64,000 bases of DNA from Notolepis coatsorum (GCA_963971535.1 OZ020593.1:11574560-11638559); one strand, 5' to 3'; positions 22,166 to 33,339 are shown, counted from the stretch's first letter. Translations and numbers: made by a program. Notes: generated by a model from the letters alone, not told the origin.

Positions 22166-23542
22166 CCTTCGGTGCATTGGTTTCCCAATAAGTGACGGCG
22201 CACCCTTTGCCTTTTGGTTAAAAACTCACAAGTCCCAAATGGAAAGAATGATCCGATTTCACACAGCACTGCAGTAGTCGAGATTTGGCGCAATATTTGA
22301 ATGCAAAAACCTCGTTATTGGCTCTTATTGAAAGGGAATAGCAGTTTGAATGAAAAAATGCAGACGCCATTTTGACAGGCATTTCTCCAACAAATCATCA
22401 ACCGACCAACGCCATCGTCTGTGCACAGGGGTTGGCTACAATTTGAGTGGTTGTTGTTTGTTCTACCAATTGTCTAATGAACGTATCGTCTGGGACTTTG
22501 GCTTTTTGTGAGGAAAAGGAGCCGAAACTGCATGTCGAAGCTCCCATGTGATTACATTACGGCAGAACGATTGGCCTCTCTCCAGGGGTTAGGCATGTAT
22601 GATGTAGGCATAATGGATAAAGTATTGCGCCATTGGCAAAAACTTTAGACAGGACCCAGACATAATCCTGAGTGACCTTTAACCTTACTGAATAACTCAT
22701 GTCTAACCTCAACTACTAACCGCTAACCTCAATTTAAGATAAGATATTCCTTTATTGATCCCCCTGGGGACATTTGTCAATAGCAGGATGGGGGGGGGTA
22801 TATGTATGGGCAGGTTAATAGTAGAATGACATACATTTAAGCAATACAATTAGATCTGAATATAAAAAATGAGGGCAAAAACTATATAATTAACTGAATA
22901 TATGAATATGAGAAAGGTAAACAGGTAAACATCAAAGGTGTAGATGAGGGTCTGTATGTATGCCATATCAGTTATATTATATGTTACAAACAATAAAGAT
23001 GAACAAACCATGGCCCCCAGGATGAAATGGCATGACAATAGACTGTTAAATTCTAGACTGGCACCCTCACCAGAACCCCCTGCCCTCCCTGGGATACAGC
23101 CCTATAATTACTGTTGTGGAATATTTTAAATGAGCCATGACAGTGAACTGTATAGTCAGTTGTATATATATAAAAAAAACATAGAACATAGTTTAATATC
23201 AGTGTTTCCACAGAGATCAGTTTATAGAGAGACACACACGCGTCTGACCAGAAAGTGACCAAGAGGTCTGGGTCAGACACAGATTAAATACATAATTGAA
23301 ATGACGTACACTAGTAGACATCCAGATATGACCGAAAGGTAAACAAAAGCAAAAGCAATGTGTGCTACAAATAAACACATGAAGATGGAACGGCTTCATG
23401 CACTGATTGAATAAATAACTATTTGCACTATTATGGTATTGTTTAATAGAAAAGACAGAAGTTTACTGTGACCTATTTACTATTTAATAGTACTTTTGTC
23501 CAACAAAAACAACAATAACAATAGCCTAATAATAATAATAAT

Positions 23543-23608
<66 letters not shown>

Positions 23609-23676
23609 ACAACGAAGAAGAAGAAAGTGATTTTCATGGTTTCTTCTTTTTCGTCATCATCACCATCACCACCACC
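22166..23676. other. Intergenic, no gene seen
   Basis: Holds a LINE-tail motif (TTTATTGATCCCCCTGGGG, about 22750-22770), AT-rich DNA, and a (GAT)n run at about 23542-23607. Nothing coding was recognised. Confidence 0.55.
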
Positions 23677-23866
23677 CAGGGGCGTAGCTGGGGGGGGGGG
23701 GTAGCTTAGGATGATTCCAAGGGCCCAGCACTGGGGGGGGGGCCCAACATTTTTTTTTTTTTTTTTTTTTTTTTTACTAGACATCACTCAGGTGTATTAT
23801 TGATTTTTTACTAGACATCACTCAGGTGTATTATTGATGCTCTCATTGATACTATGTTTGTTTCTG

Positions 23867-23947
<81 letters not shown>

Positions 23948-24220
23948 ATATATAGAGAGAGAGGGGGGGCTTTGGTAGACTATTGCATTGGTCCATTCAT
24001 TGAAGATGAACGCAATGCGACATCCTTTACTAGGCTCACCCACCAACAGTGCAGGTGCTGAACTGCTGATCCGAATGTATAGGTAAAAACCATATTATGC
24101 GTTTTCATCAATAAAAAAATGGCCAAAAGAAATTCCGCTCGCGCGCTAACGCGCGCTCGCATTCACTGGGGGCCTACAAAAACATTCTTTCATGGGGCCC
24201 AGAATCTGGAGCTACACCGG
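23677..24220 (+). mobile_element. hAT-type MITE with internal (GT)n
   Basis: Starts CAGGGGCGTAGCTG and ends GGAGCTACACCGG, with CACCACC on both outer sides. Inside are a poly-T run, a segment GATGCTCTCATTGATAC, then (GT)n at about 23871-23945. Better-bounded members lie at 55952-56456 and around 45784-47849. It has no ORF. Confidence 0.75.
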
Positions 24221-24344
24221 CACCACCCACTGGCATCAGCAGCCTCCCTCTGTTTCTCCCTGTGTCTGCTATAGAGCCGGGTGCTCAGTGTCCACAGCAG
24301 AGTTACAAGTGGTGCCGTGACATGATGCTGTGATCAGTGCTTTC

Positions 24345-24890
24345 ACTGCTACGCCCCAAAACTGTGGAACTCTCTCCTGCAGGTCATGAGGACAGCACAC
24401 TCGGTTGGCACTTTAAATAAACTGCTCAAAACGTACCTTTTTAAAATAGCTTTTAAATGAATTATTATCTTTATTTTATTGTCTTATTTTTCTTTATTTC
24501 TCTTATTTTTACTTAAATATTTTATTATCATTGTTATCATTGTTTTATGTATTTTTTTTAAATAATTTTATTTGTTCTTTTTGAATGTCTTATTTTAGTG
24601 TTATTCATTTTTTCTTATTGTTTACTATCTAATGTTGGTCTTTATTATTATTTTATTTGTAATTATTTTATTGTCCTATGTTATTGTCTTACTGTTTGTC
24701 TTATTTAGCTATTTTTACCATCTTATCTAGTTGTTTTATTACCGTTTTTATAATTTTCATGTCTTATAATTTCCATTCTTAGTTATGGAGTGATTGTAAT
24801 TTTTTTTTTTTTTTATCCTTTTGTTTCGTTTTTTGTGTAAAGCAATTTGAGCTGCAATCTGTATGAATGGTGTTATAAATAACGTTATTA
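24345..24890 (+). mobile_element. L2/CR1-type LINE 3' fragment
   Basis: The plus-strand frame from about 24345 reads APKLWNSLLQV and LLKTYLFKIAFK, the terminal RT signature of L2/CR1 elements, followed by a long AT-rich 3' UTR ending around GTTATAAATAACG. Only the end is present. Confidence 0.65.
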
Positions 24891-25046
24891 TTTTACATTT
24901 ATTTTTATATATATTTTAAGACTTCTAAAGAATGTCATGTTTTTAGACATAATGTCTATATTATTCAAATGGAGCTAAATATATTATACTTTATTATTAT
25001 ATTACATTAAATTATAATATATAACATTACATTATATTATCATACA

Positions 25047-25466
25047 TGTTGCGGCAGTAGACTGTCATAGACAGGTAGTGCCGAGGGGCTGAGCGGAGGA
25101 GTTCAAACAATTGACGCGCAACGTGAAATAACTCCGTTCCATGTCCAGGAAATACTTTTGAGGCATTTATTCTTTCACTTCATCATGAGACAAACAAAAT
25201 ACGATTTGCACTTTGCGTTATTGCGGTCAAAAGAAAATATGCTCTCCTAGCTCTCACCCCCTCTCTCCGTGAACTGTCAACCTCTGTGAACTGTCAAACA
25301 CCGAGACCTGTCAGCCGTGAAAAGGTGAATGAAATTCCATAAAACACCCCCATTAGCGCCACACCCCCGTGAGCACGCCCACCACCTAAAGTGACAGTAC
25401 AACTAATAATACAACACAAATAGAATACTGAATCATAATAAAGAGACCTCCATTACGGCGCCTACA
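25047..25466. mobile_element. Candidate solo LTR with ATACA target duplication
   Basis: A 420-bp block begins TGTTGCGGCAG, ends GGCGCCTACA, and is flanked by ATACA at 25042-25046 and 25467-25471. TG...CA ends plus a 5-bp duplication indicate LTR retrotransposon integration followed by LTR recombination. An AATAAATGCCTC on the minus strand suggests minus orientation. It ends about 250 bp before the klhl10 start codon. Confidence 0.7.
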
Positions 25467-25515
25467 ATACATATTATTTATATTATTCAAAATGGAACTC
25501 AAATATGTTCCGTTG

Positions 25516-25588
25516 TGACGTCACAGTATGATGTCACAGTATGATGTCACAGTATGATGTTCCGTTGTGATGTCACAGTATGATGTCA
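25516..25588 (+). promoter_or_regulatory. Cluster of CRE-like sites upstream of klhl10
   Basis: One consensus CRE (TGACGTCA, 25516-25523) and four TGATGTCA variants (25529, 25542, 25568, 25581), arranged as a short tandem repeat (ATGATGTCACAGT). It lies 131-203 bp upstream of the klhl10 ATG. CREB/CREM-family factors recognise such sites and drive many post-meiotic male germ-cell genes, which fits the known expression of klhl10. Function is inferred. Confidence 0.55.
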
Positions 25589-25718
25589 TAATCAAACATT
25601 CTAGAACATTTGTGTATCTGGTCAACAATTCTCTCAGAAGAGCTCAGATCTCACTTGTTTCCGGCTACTTGTCTGTAAGCTTGAATATATACTGTAGATA
25701 CAATTTAAAAATCCCCAA

Positions 25719-28366
25719 ATGGAAAAGGAAGCAATGTCCTGTACAATCCTTAATGACCTGCGTCTGGAGGGAAGGTTCTGTGATGTGGTTATTAAAGTCA
25801 ACAGCACTGAGTTTAACGCCCATAAGGCAATCCTGTGTGGCTGCAGCGCCTATTTCAGGTATGTTTAGCTTGGTTCAGGTTAGCTTGGTTCAGGTTAACT
25901 TGGTTAGTAAAAAGATACTATACTGTACGTCTACTGTAAAAAGATACTATACTGTACTTCTACTGTAAAAAGATACTATACTGTACCTTTACTGTAAAAA
26001 GATACTATACTGTACGTCTACTGTAAAAAGATATTATACTGTACTTCTACTGTAAAATGACACTATACTGTACTTCTACTGTATAAAGATACTATACTGT
26101 ACTTCTACTGTGAAAATATATTATACTTCTACTGTGCTAAGACCCTATACTTCTACAGTGAAAATATATTACTACACAGGACAGAATGTTGCTTACTGTT
26201 TACTCATCAGATATCTCTATACTCTGCCTCCCACAGAACCCTCTTCACTTGCTGGAGCGACTCAGAGAAACCAGTCGACACTATCCCTGGGGTGTCCGCG
26301 GCTATGATGCAGCTCATCATAGAGTACGCCTACACACGCTTTGTGCCGGTGACAGCAGAGAACGTGGAAGAGCTTCTGGTGGCTGCAGACCAGCTTCTCG
26401 TCACTGGCATAGTAGGAGCGTGCTCTGACTTCCTAGAGGGCCAGCTGTCTCTGGAAAACTGTGTCGGCATCTGGAGGTTGGCGGACATCTACTGCTGCCC
26501 TGACCTGAGGCGCAAGGCCCATCTCTTCATCGTGTGCCACTTTGAGGAGATGCTGCGCGTCTCACAGGAGTTTGTGGAGCTGTCCCTGCAGCAACTGGTG
26601 GACATCATCGAGAGGGATGACCTGAACGTGAAGAGAGAGGAGACAGTGTTCGAGGCCGTCCTCCGTTGGATCGACCACTCCCGTGAGGAGCGTAAAACAA
26701 ACATCCCTTTGCTGCTGCCCAAGGTAACTAATTGTATTACTGTGCATTGCATTAAAACAACACTAGGTTCCCTAGTACAGTGGTTCTCAAACATTTCGGT
26801 CCAAACCATTCCCTAGCAACAGAATTCCAGTGAAACCGTCTACAACCGCTGTCTGAGTTGTACCCGCTGTCTGCTTGTCTTTTCCCAGGTTCGCATGGGC
26901 TTGATGAGGCCTGACTACTTCAGGAACAACGTCCAGAAGAACCCTGTGGTGAGGGACAGCCACGACTGCAGGGCCCTCATCCTCAGCGTCCCTAAACCCC
27001 CTGGCTCCACCTGGCTCCGCTGGCGCCGCTGGCTCCGACGGCTCCGACAGGCCCCAAAAACCCTGACCCGCCCACGCCTGCCCCAGGAGGTCCTATTGGC
27101 CATCGGAGGCTATAGTGGCAGCAGCGAGAGCAATGGCATGGAGGCTTACGATATCCGAGCCGGTGGATGGATGAACGTGAGTGTTGAGGCGGAGAGTCCC
27201 CGGGCCTACCACGACACCGCTTCTCTCCACGGTCTGGTCTACTGCGTCGGCGGCTTCAGTGTAGAGGAGGTTCTCAGCAGTGTGCGCAGGTTCAACCCTG
27301 TCACTGGCAGCTGGCTGCAAGCAGCTCCCATGCACTCACGCCGCGGTCACGTCAGCGTGGTCGCGTTGGATGGCTGTATCTACGCCATGGGAGGGTTCGA
27401 CGGACACAGGGACCTGAACTCCGCCGAGTGCTACGAGCCTGAAACCAATCAGTGGACACTGATCTCACCCATGCTGGAGCGCAGGAGCGACGCCGGCGCC
27501 GCAGCCCTCCACGGCAAGGTGAGTGGAACTGAGGAACACAGGGTGGTAGATGAACCCAAGGAACGCTTACATTAAAAACTAAGCGATTGGTATCATTCAG
27601 AATCAGAAATCATAAATGTCTTTATTGCCAAGTAAGCTTGCACATACAAGGAATTTGTCTGGGTCCTTTGGTGCATCAAGATTAACAGACAATTAAAGTA
27701 GAATGAAATCAAATGGAATATATAAACTAAATTAGAATATTCTTTCTTATTACAGGTTTACATCTGTGGTGGCTTCAACGGGATGGAGTGTCTGCTCACA
27801 GCTGAGTGCTACAGCCCAGACACCAACCAGTGGACTCTGATCGCCCCCATGAGCAGCAGGCGTAGCGGAGTGGGAGTCGCTGCGTACGGAGGACAAGTCT
27901 ATGCGGTAGGTGCACATGGAGACAAATGCTTTATACTAGGTATTTTTTATATAGATATGTATCATTTGACTTGCAATGCTGCTGTGATGCCCTGCCTGTC
28001 TACCTGAGACACACACTAAAACATTCCTCCCATGTGTTCTGTCCTCAGGTGGGAGGGTGGGACAGTGAAAACCGCCTGGATAGCGCGGAGGCCTACAGCC
28101 CCTTGACTGACTCCTGGCGCGCCCTGCCCACCATGCTCACCCCCCGCAGCTACTTTGGCATCGGGGTCTTGGACGACCTGCTCTTCGTGGTCGGAGGCTT
28201 CAATGGCTTGAACACCATCTCCAACATGGAGCGCTACGACCAGAGCAGTGACAGTTGGACTGTCGCAGAGGACATGGAGATCCCGCGCAGAGGCCTAAGC
28301 TGCTGCATAATGCATGGCCTGCCTAACATGAGCCAGTATGCCGCTCCCCGTGGCGCCGTGAAGTGA
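25719..28366 (+). CDS. klhl10: kelch-like protein 10 (BTB-BACK-Kelch CUL3 adaptor), complete
   Basis: Substrate adaptor for a CUL3 ubiquitin ligase; in mammals KLHL10 is specific to post-meiotic male germ cells and needed for spermatid maturation. Five exons: 25719-25858, 26237-26723, 26889-27518, 27756-27905 and 28049-28366, all with GT/AG borders and consistent phase, giving 574 residues. Start MEKEAMSCTILNDLRLEG aligns with the mammalian MSAMTCEIFNELRLEG region. BTB spans about 10-115 (FCDVVIKVNSTEFNAHKAIL), BACK about 120-215 (LRRKAHLFIVCHFEEM), and six Kelch blades about 276-565 (IYAMGGFDGHRDLNSAECYE, VYICGGFNG, VYAVGGWDS, LFVVGGFNG). The BACK-Kelch linker has an unusual Trp/Arg-rich run (WLRWRRWLRRLRQ). 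Possibly one of the teleost klhl10 paralogues. Confidence 0.95.
27590..27715. repeat. Repeat fragment in klhl10 intron 3
   Basis: TTATTGCCAAGTAAGCTTGC...ACAAGGAATTTG is a widespread fish retroposon tail motif. It fills much of the intron. I cannot name the family. Confidence 0.45.
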
Positions 28367-28449
28367 CCCCTGGAGGAGGAGGAGGAGGAGGGGAATGAGG
28401 AGGAGGAGGAGGTGGGGGAGGAGGAGGAGGATTAGGAGGAGGAGCAGGA

Positions 28450-28891
28450 GGAGGAGGAGCGTGAATCTTGAGATTGTCCAGATCTTGAATAGACTCTCAT
28501 AGCGCTCATTCCGCCCTGATAAGATTCGTTCCATTATCAGATCTCATGGTCTTGACTGTGCCTCGTCTGGCTACAAATCTTCTTATTGCATTAATGCATG
28601 AGTATTAAGTGTATGAGCAACCTCCAAGTGCACTGCTCAGATATTCAGGCATGTGAAGATCACGCCATACCGTTTCAACATTGTTCTCCCTCTTTTAATT
28701 TCAAATGGGCCGAAGTAGTCTACGCCCACATTTGTGAAAGGTGGTTGGTCAGGTAGCAGCCTGTCCTGGGGTAAGTCTGCCATGTATTGTGTACCTCTGA
28801 CACCACTCGACCTCCTACAGTGGACACACTTTGCAATCACTGCCCTGACTGCAGAGTTGACCTTAGGTATCCAATACTTTTGCCTCAGGCG
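28450..28891 (-). pseudogene. BEL/Pao retrotransposon integrase fragment
   Basis: The minus strand reads LRQKYWIPKVNSAVRAVIAK, then CVHCRRSSG (zinc-binding module), then FTNVGVDYFGPFEIKRGRT and AVHLEVA, which is the start of a BEL/Pao integrase with its HHCC and catalytic-core motifs. The frame is broken on the downstream side, and a MITE abuts it at 28892. It is a dead fragment immediately after klhl10. Confidence 0.8.
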
Positions 28892-29463
28892 CAGGGGTGT
28901 AAAGTACTTGAGTAATTGTACTTAGTTACAATACTTAAGTACTGTTTTTGGGGATTTGTACTTTACTCAAGTACTATTAGGTTTGTATACTTGTACTTTT
29001 ACTCAATTACATTTCAGAGAAAAAAAACATACTTTTTACTCCTTACATTTGAAATGCAGACCTACAAAGTACAAAGTACAAATCTCACAGGTCCAACCAT
29101 TTTAATTTGTATATTTGTTTCTCTGGCCGAACTAACGTTAACGTTATTAATCCTGCGGCCGCGCTTTATTTAAAAACAGCCAATCAAATCCCCATCAGTG
29201 GAAAATGAACCCGCCCATACCCATGCTGATTGGTCCTTGTGGCAGACTGGAAAGCGGGGATCTTTGATTAAACACCTGCTATCAGAAGAATAGAAGGTCA
29301 GAAAAAAAATTCTACTTTTTAGTACATTTAAAAGTAGACACTTTTTAACTTTTACTCAAGTGTGTTTTTAGCCAGATACTCTGACTTTTACTTGAGTGCG
29401 ATATTGAGACGGTACCCCATACTTTCACTTAAGTATAATTTCTGGGTACGTTTTACACCCCTG
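28892..29463. mobile_element. hAT-like MITE (AAGTACTTGAGTA family)
   Basis: Ends CAGGGGTGTAAAGTACTTGA and its inverted partner GTACGTTTTACACCCCTG. The interior is full of AAGTACTTAAGTACT-type motifs. No 8-bp duplication is evident. Half-elements of the same family recur in every TRIM unit (about 32110-32242, 40920-41050, 43110-43240, 51950-52130, 54100-54223, 61120-61290, 62480-62620). Confidence 0.7.
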
Positions 29464-29599
29464 AAGATTTGTCAATACAGTCACAGTAAAATATTGTGAA
29501 AAAAGAAGGGTACCTTCATTTTTGTATCAAGGAAAGGATGACTACAGTCAGGCTAGTCTGGTCTGGAGGAATAATGAAACCTGAGACCTACCTGAGCTG

Positions 29600-29985
29600 G
29601 TGGTGGCACTTCTGGGCGTGTGAGTGGCGATCACGGGTGTCTGGATGGCACTTCTGGGTGTCTGGATGGCACTTCTGGGCGTGTGAGTGGCGATCACGGG
29701 GGTCTGGATGGCACGTCTGGGTGTCTGGGTGGCACTTCTGGGTGTCTGGATGGCACGTCTGGGTGTCTGGGTGGCACTTCTGGGTGTGTGTACGTGGCAC
29801 TTCTGGGTGTCTGGATGGCACTTCTGGGTGTGTGTATGTGGCACTTCTGGGTGTCTGGATGGCACTTCTGGGTGTCTGGATGGCACTTCTGGGTGTGTGT
29901 ACGTGGCACTTCTGGGTGTCTGGATGGCACTTCTGGGTGTCTGGATGGCACTCCTGGGTGTATGGATGGCACTTCTGGGCACGTG
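29600..29985 (-). repeat. 21-bp minisatellite, unit A copy
   Basis: Units of about 21 bp (CACTTCTGGGTGTCTGGATGG), interspersed with longer variants (TGTGTGTACGTGG, GTGTGAGTGGCGATCACGG). 21 bp is seven codons, so the array is open in several frames. Shorter versions flank the exon-like segment in units B (41502-41670), C (52585-52660) and D (61795-61865). Confidence 0.9.
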
Positions 29986-30026
29986 GCCGGCCCCCCCTCT
30001 GGGGAATCCAGGCTGAACCAGCTCAC

Positions 30027-30488
30027 GGGCCTCCCGGGCAGCGGTGCGTTCCTGATATCAACTGTGATTGCACGCATGCTAATGACGGATGCGCATAAAT
30101 GTCCCCTCGCTTGAGCACAGACTAAAGACAGTGCCTAATTGCCTCTACGAATGGTATGTAACACATATCATTCACAAGTTAGGTGTGAATGTATCTGAGA
30201 ACGTATTTAACACACCTGACGACCGGCGCTATTGATATGCAAAGTAGCCCAGGTGGGTACTTATAGCGAGTTGGTGAGGGCAGCGCATTCCTGTGTGCGT
30301 GCACGTGCTTCTGCTCAAATCTTGAGGCTGCACGGAGTGCAACCCCGTCCCATGACCAACGCATGCCTGCTCCCGGGATAGATGGCCGAGGGGGGCTTGG
30401 AGATGAACTCCGGCTGCAGGTCGATGTAGGCCCTGCTGCACCTGTAGCTACGCAACGCGCTCCACGTGGCCGGCCTCAGAGAGCGATC
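30027..30488 (-). pseudogene. 123-bp exon-like segment, unit A, split by a hAT insertion
   Basis: Same segment as in units B-D (DRSLRPATWS..., ...PEFISKPPSAIYPGRP) but interrupted by a 331-bp hAT MITE plus its 8-bp duplication: 462 bp here minus 339 bp equals exactly 123 bp. The acceptor AG and the donor GTGAGC are kept. The insertion would break any exon. Confidence 0.6.
30039..30369. mobile_element. hAT MITE, TSD CTCCCGGG, with empty sites in units B-D
   Basis: 331 bp with ends CAGCGGTGCGTT and ACGCATGCCTG, flanked by CTCCCGGG at 30031-30038 and 30370-30377. The orthologous positions in units B-D (for example 41717-41724) have a single uninterrupted copy of the target (TCTCCCGGG in C), which shows pre-insertion sequence. 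Confidence 0.92.
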
Positions 30489-30500
30489 CTGAGAGGCTGT

Positions 30501-30856
30501 TTGTTGAGATCAGAGGCTCTGTGTAGGATTGTTAGTAACTGTCTAACTGTACATATGGCTGTTTACACTAGTAACTGTTTACCTGCATATATAATTGTCT
30601 CCACCTGTGATTTCCTAGTTGCATATATATCTGTTCCCACTGGAGGGTACTCTAGGCGGAGCCATCCAGGTACTCTACCTTATGGCAACTATAAAAGCAA
30701 AGGTATACACACCCATTTCGTTCTCTCCCCCAATGTCTCTCAGAGAGAGAAGACTTGTGTTACTGCTGCTTACCATGTGAATAAAGACAAGTCAGGCCAG
30801 TTCAGGCTCAAGATAGAAACCATGCCTCTTGACCACATTATTGTCGCCCTATAGCT
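30501..30856 (+). mobile_element. Unit-A-specific insertion with TATA box and poly-A signal (candidate solo LTR)
   Basis: About 355 bp absent from units B-D. It contains a good TATA box (ACTATAAAAGCAAAG, about 30687) and GAATAAAGACAAG (about 30779), the layout of an LTR U3-R region. The ends are not a clean TG...CA and a target duplication is unclear (GCTG-like on both sides), hence the moderate confidence. Confidence 0.5.
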
Positions 30857-31164
30857 GAGTTCTGAAAAGATAATAATAATTGATTACATTTTATATAGCG
30901 CTTTTCTCAGACTCAAAGCGCTACGCCCACAATGTAGGGTGGAAATTGCCTCCTTCACCACCACTGGTAGCACCCAGCCTTGGGCTACGCAGGCTCAATT
31001 ATTTTGTACTTAAAATGTCAGCAACAGTAATGTTGTATATTTAATTTGTGACAGAGAATCAGAAAATGAGGAACATGTGGTGAAAATAAAACATGTTTTC
31101 AAAGTCATTGTTTGAAACTGTAATGATATTATTAAAAGTACTCACTCATATCGGTACTATACAG

Positions 31165-31690
31165 CAATAATAATAATAATAATAGATCAAATTTATATAG
31201 CGCCTTTCATAGAACCCAAGGTCGCTTCACAATCAGGACAAAAAATAGGGCAAGGAAAATAGGGGGGGGGGGGGGGGGGGAAGGGGGGATGAGGGAAGGT
31301 AAGGGATAATGGACCTAATCTAATCTAAACTAACTGATGGGGAAACGCCTTGGTGAAGAGGTGTGTTTTTAGAGCGGATTTGAAGGTGTCCAGGGTTGGG
31401 GCGTTGCAGATTTCGGGGGGGAGAGAGTTCCAGAGGATAGGGGACGCCACGCTGAAGGCTCTGTCCCCAAAAGTCCGTAACCTGGTGCGAGGGATGGAGA
31501 GGAGACCTAGATCAGAGGATCGTAGGTTCCGGGATGGAGTGTGCTGCTGGAGGAGATCAGACAGGTATCGGGGGGCGAGGGCATGGAGGGACTTGTAGGT
31601 GAGGAGCAGGAGTTTGAAGGTGATGCGGACCTTGACTGGAAGCCAGTGGAGGTGGATGAGGGTGGGGGTGATGTGCTGCACAGGGTCTCA
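31165..31690 (-). mobile_element. L2-type LINE 3' fragment, unit A
   Basis: The minus strand encodes LIHLHWLPVKVRITFKLLLL, APRYLSDLLQQHTPSR, GDRAFSVASPILWNSLPP and [10 protein letters not shown] (L2/CR1 RT C-terminus). The 3' tail TATATAGCGCCTTTCATAG ends in (AAT)n at 31167-31183. The flanking direct repeat is CAGCA. The same insertion is present in units B and C and cleanly absent from unit D at about 62350 (ATACAGCAAGTAGCC). Confidence 0.9.
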
Positions 31691-31805
31691 GCAAGTAGCC
31701 AAATGTAAATACAGAAAGATCAGGACATCCCTGGTAAAGATCCAAAGTCCAAAAGACATTCTAGGTGTCTCTTACATCTCTAAAAAAAAATGAAAAATAA
31801 AAAAA

Positions 31806-31965
31806 AAGATGCTCCTTCCAGCTAGGACCTGCCTTAGAAGCCCGGTGAATCCTGTGTGTTTTCCTTTCATTGCCGGTGCTCCATCGGTAACAACAGCGGA
31901 CAGTTTATCAAACCCCCCATATTGCTGCACGGCACTTTCAACAGTGTTGAATATGTCCACACTAG
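31806..31965 (-). pseudogene. hAT (ZBED/GTF2IRD2-like) transposase fragment, unit A
   Basis: The minus strand reads FNTVESAVQQYGGFDKLSAV, then VTDGAPAMKGKHTGFTGLL, a recognisable part of the catalytic domain of hAT transposases of the GTF2IRD2/ZBED type. It is about 50 codons only, with no N-terminal zinc finger. A terminal fragment of the TAGGGCTGACCCCTATTAGT hAT MITE directly follows at 31966. Confidence 0.75.
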
Positions 31966-32353
31966 GGCTGACCCCTATTAGTCGAATAGTCGACTAATCG
32001 ATCGAAAAGGAGCCATAGTCGACTGCCAACCTCTTAGTCTAATGCAAAAAAAAAATATATATTTTTTAATATTGGCCTGGGGCCGCATGGCTGCTAGGTA
32101 GTATGTTTTCTTTCTATGAAATGTAATTGAGTAAAAGTACAAGTATACAAACCTAATAATACTCGAATAAAGTACAAATCCCCCAAAACAGTACTTAAGT
32201 ATTGTAACGGAGTACAATTACTCAAGTACTTTACACCCCTGAACATGGGCCTCTGTTTACGGCTGCTCTCCTCTACCTCCTGAGCCACTGTCACCCGTAT
32301 GTAGGGCATGGAGTACAATGTTGTTCAGAACAGACCCATCTGTGTTATAGGAA

Positions 32354-32357
32354 GCTG

Positions 32358-32434
<77 letters not shown>
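32354..32434. repeat. (AG)n microsatellite, unit A
   Basis: Pure dinucleotide run. Shorter at the same site in units B (43361-43408), C (54342-54383) and D (63360-63374). Confidence 0.95.
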
Positions 32435-32435
<1 letters not shown>

Positions 32436-32699
32436 GTTCTTCTGGTGGCAGACTTTGAGGGAGACAGACCCTAGATAGGAGCTGCTGGCTCAGGAAGAAT
32501 GGCCATTCATTGAATATTGTGCATTTAGTCTTTTTGTTCTTTTATTCTTCTTACTAAATAAACATGGGCGTCTAAACCCAGAAGGACCCGTGTGGATATT
32601 AGCTTGAAACATGCCGTTTCACCGACGACTGAACCTCAATATAGAACTTTGAACACAACAAGAGCGGAGAAAGAGTGAGTGAGAGAGAATGAGAGAGAG

Positions 32700-32965
32700 T
32701 CAAGTCAAGTCAAGAGTTTTAATTGTCACGGCATACAGGTATACAATGAAATGCGGCTGGTCTTGCCCGCGACGATGTGCAATACAGTGGTACAACATAT
32801 AATAGAATCCAATAAAATACAGTGGTACAACATATTAATAGAATCCAGTAAAAAACAACAGTGCAATAAACAGGTACACGTGCCATCTCGGTATCTGTAC
32901 ATAGTATTTACAGAGCATATAGGACATGCTAGGTAGCTTTAGTAGTGCAATACACTGTTCCTGAT
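32700..32965. mobile_element. Retroposon tail shared by units A and D only
   Basis: A block starting AGTCAAGTCAAGTCAAGAGT (a TCAAG tail) and ending near CTGTTCCTGATGTTGAG interrupts a GAGAGAGAGTGTGTTTGAGAG context that is continuous in units B (43680) and C (54655). The identical block in unit D is 63638-63908. Confidence 0.8.
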
Positions 32966-33204
32966 GTTGAGAGTGTGTGTTTGAGAGAGAAAGAAAGTGT
33001 TTTATTGAGTACTGTATGTTTACCATTTTCTCTTTGTGCTTATGAGTTTTAGTGGGTTTTCCTTGACAATGTAAACAAATTAGAGGTAGTTGATGACGAG
33101 AGAAAGTCCTGAACTATGTAAAAAAGAAAACATCTATGAATCACAGTAAACTAGACACTGTCTCTTTAAAGCGACTCCTCCCCTGAACAACTGTAACCAG
33201 GAAG

Positions 33205-33290
33205 CAACTCCCACCCACACGGAGTGGGTCCAGCTGCAGCGCCGGAGAATCCTCTCAAGGGGCAAGCCTGTGGCAGCCACAGAGAGCGCG
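33205..33290 (-). repeat. Inverted copy of the TRIM 5' leader, unit A
   Basis: The minus strand matches the sequence just upstream of each TRIM ATG (GTGGCTGCCACAGGCTTGCC, GGATTCTCCGGCGCTGCAGC). Equivalent inverted copies lie at about 44095-44160 (unit B) and 55130-55195 (unit C). Each unit therefore has a head-to-head pair of leader sequences but only one TRIM gene. Confidence 0.8.
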
Positions 33291-33339
33291 CTGATTGGCG
33301 GAAAGACCTAAGCATAACCAGAGCCATAGACCACTGCAC

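Noticed and set aside
28637..28840. Host integrase-derived gene next to klhl10
   Set aside because: BEL/Pao integrase motifs are recognisable, but the frame is broken and cut by a MITE; there is no sign of domestication.
29496..30114. Long ORFs reading GVWMALLGVWMALLG and HPDTQKC-type repeats
   Set aside because: Translations of the 21-bp minisatellite with no independent coding evidence.
31806..31965. Domesticated ZBED/GTF2IRD2-like gene in the TRIM units
   Set aside because: Only about 50 codons of a transposase remain and unit D lacks it entirely.
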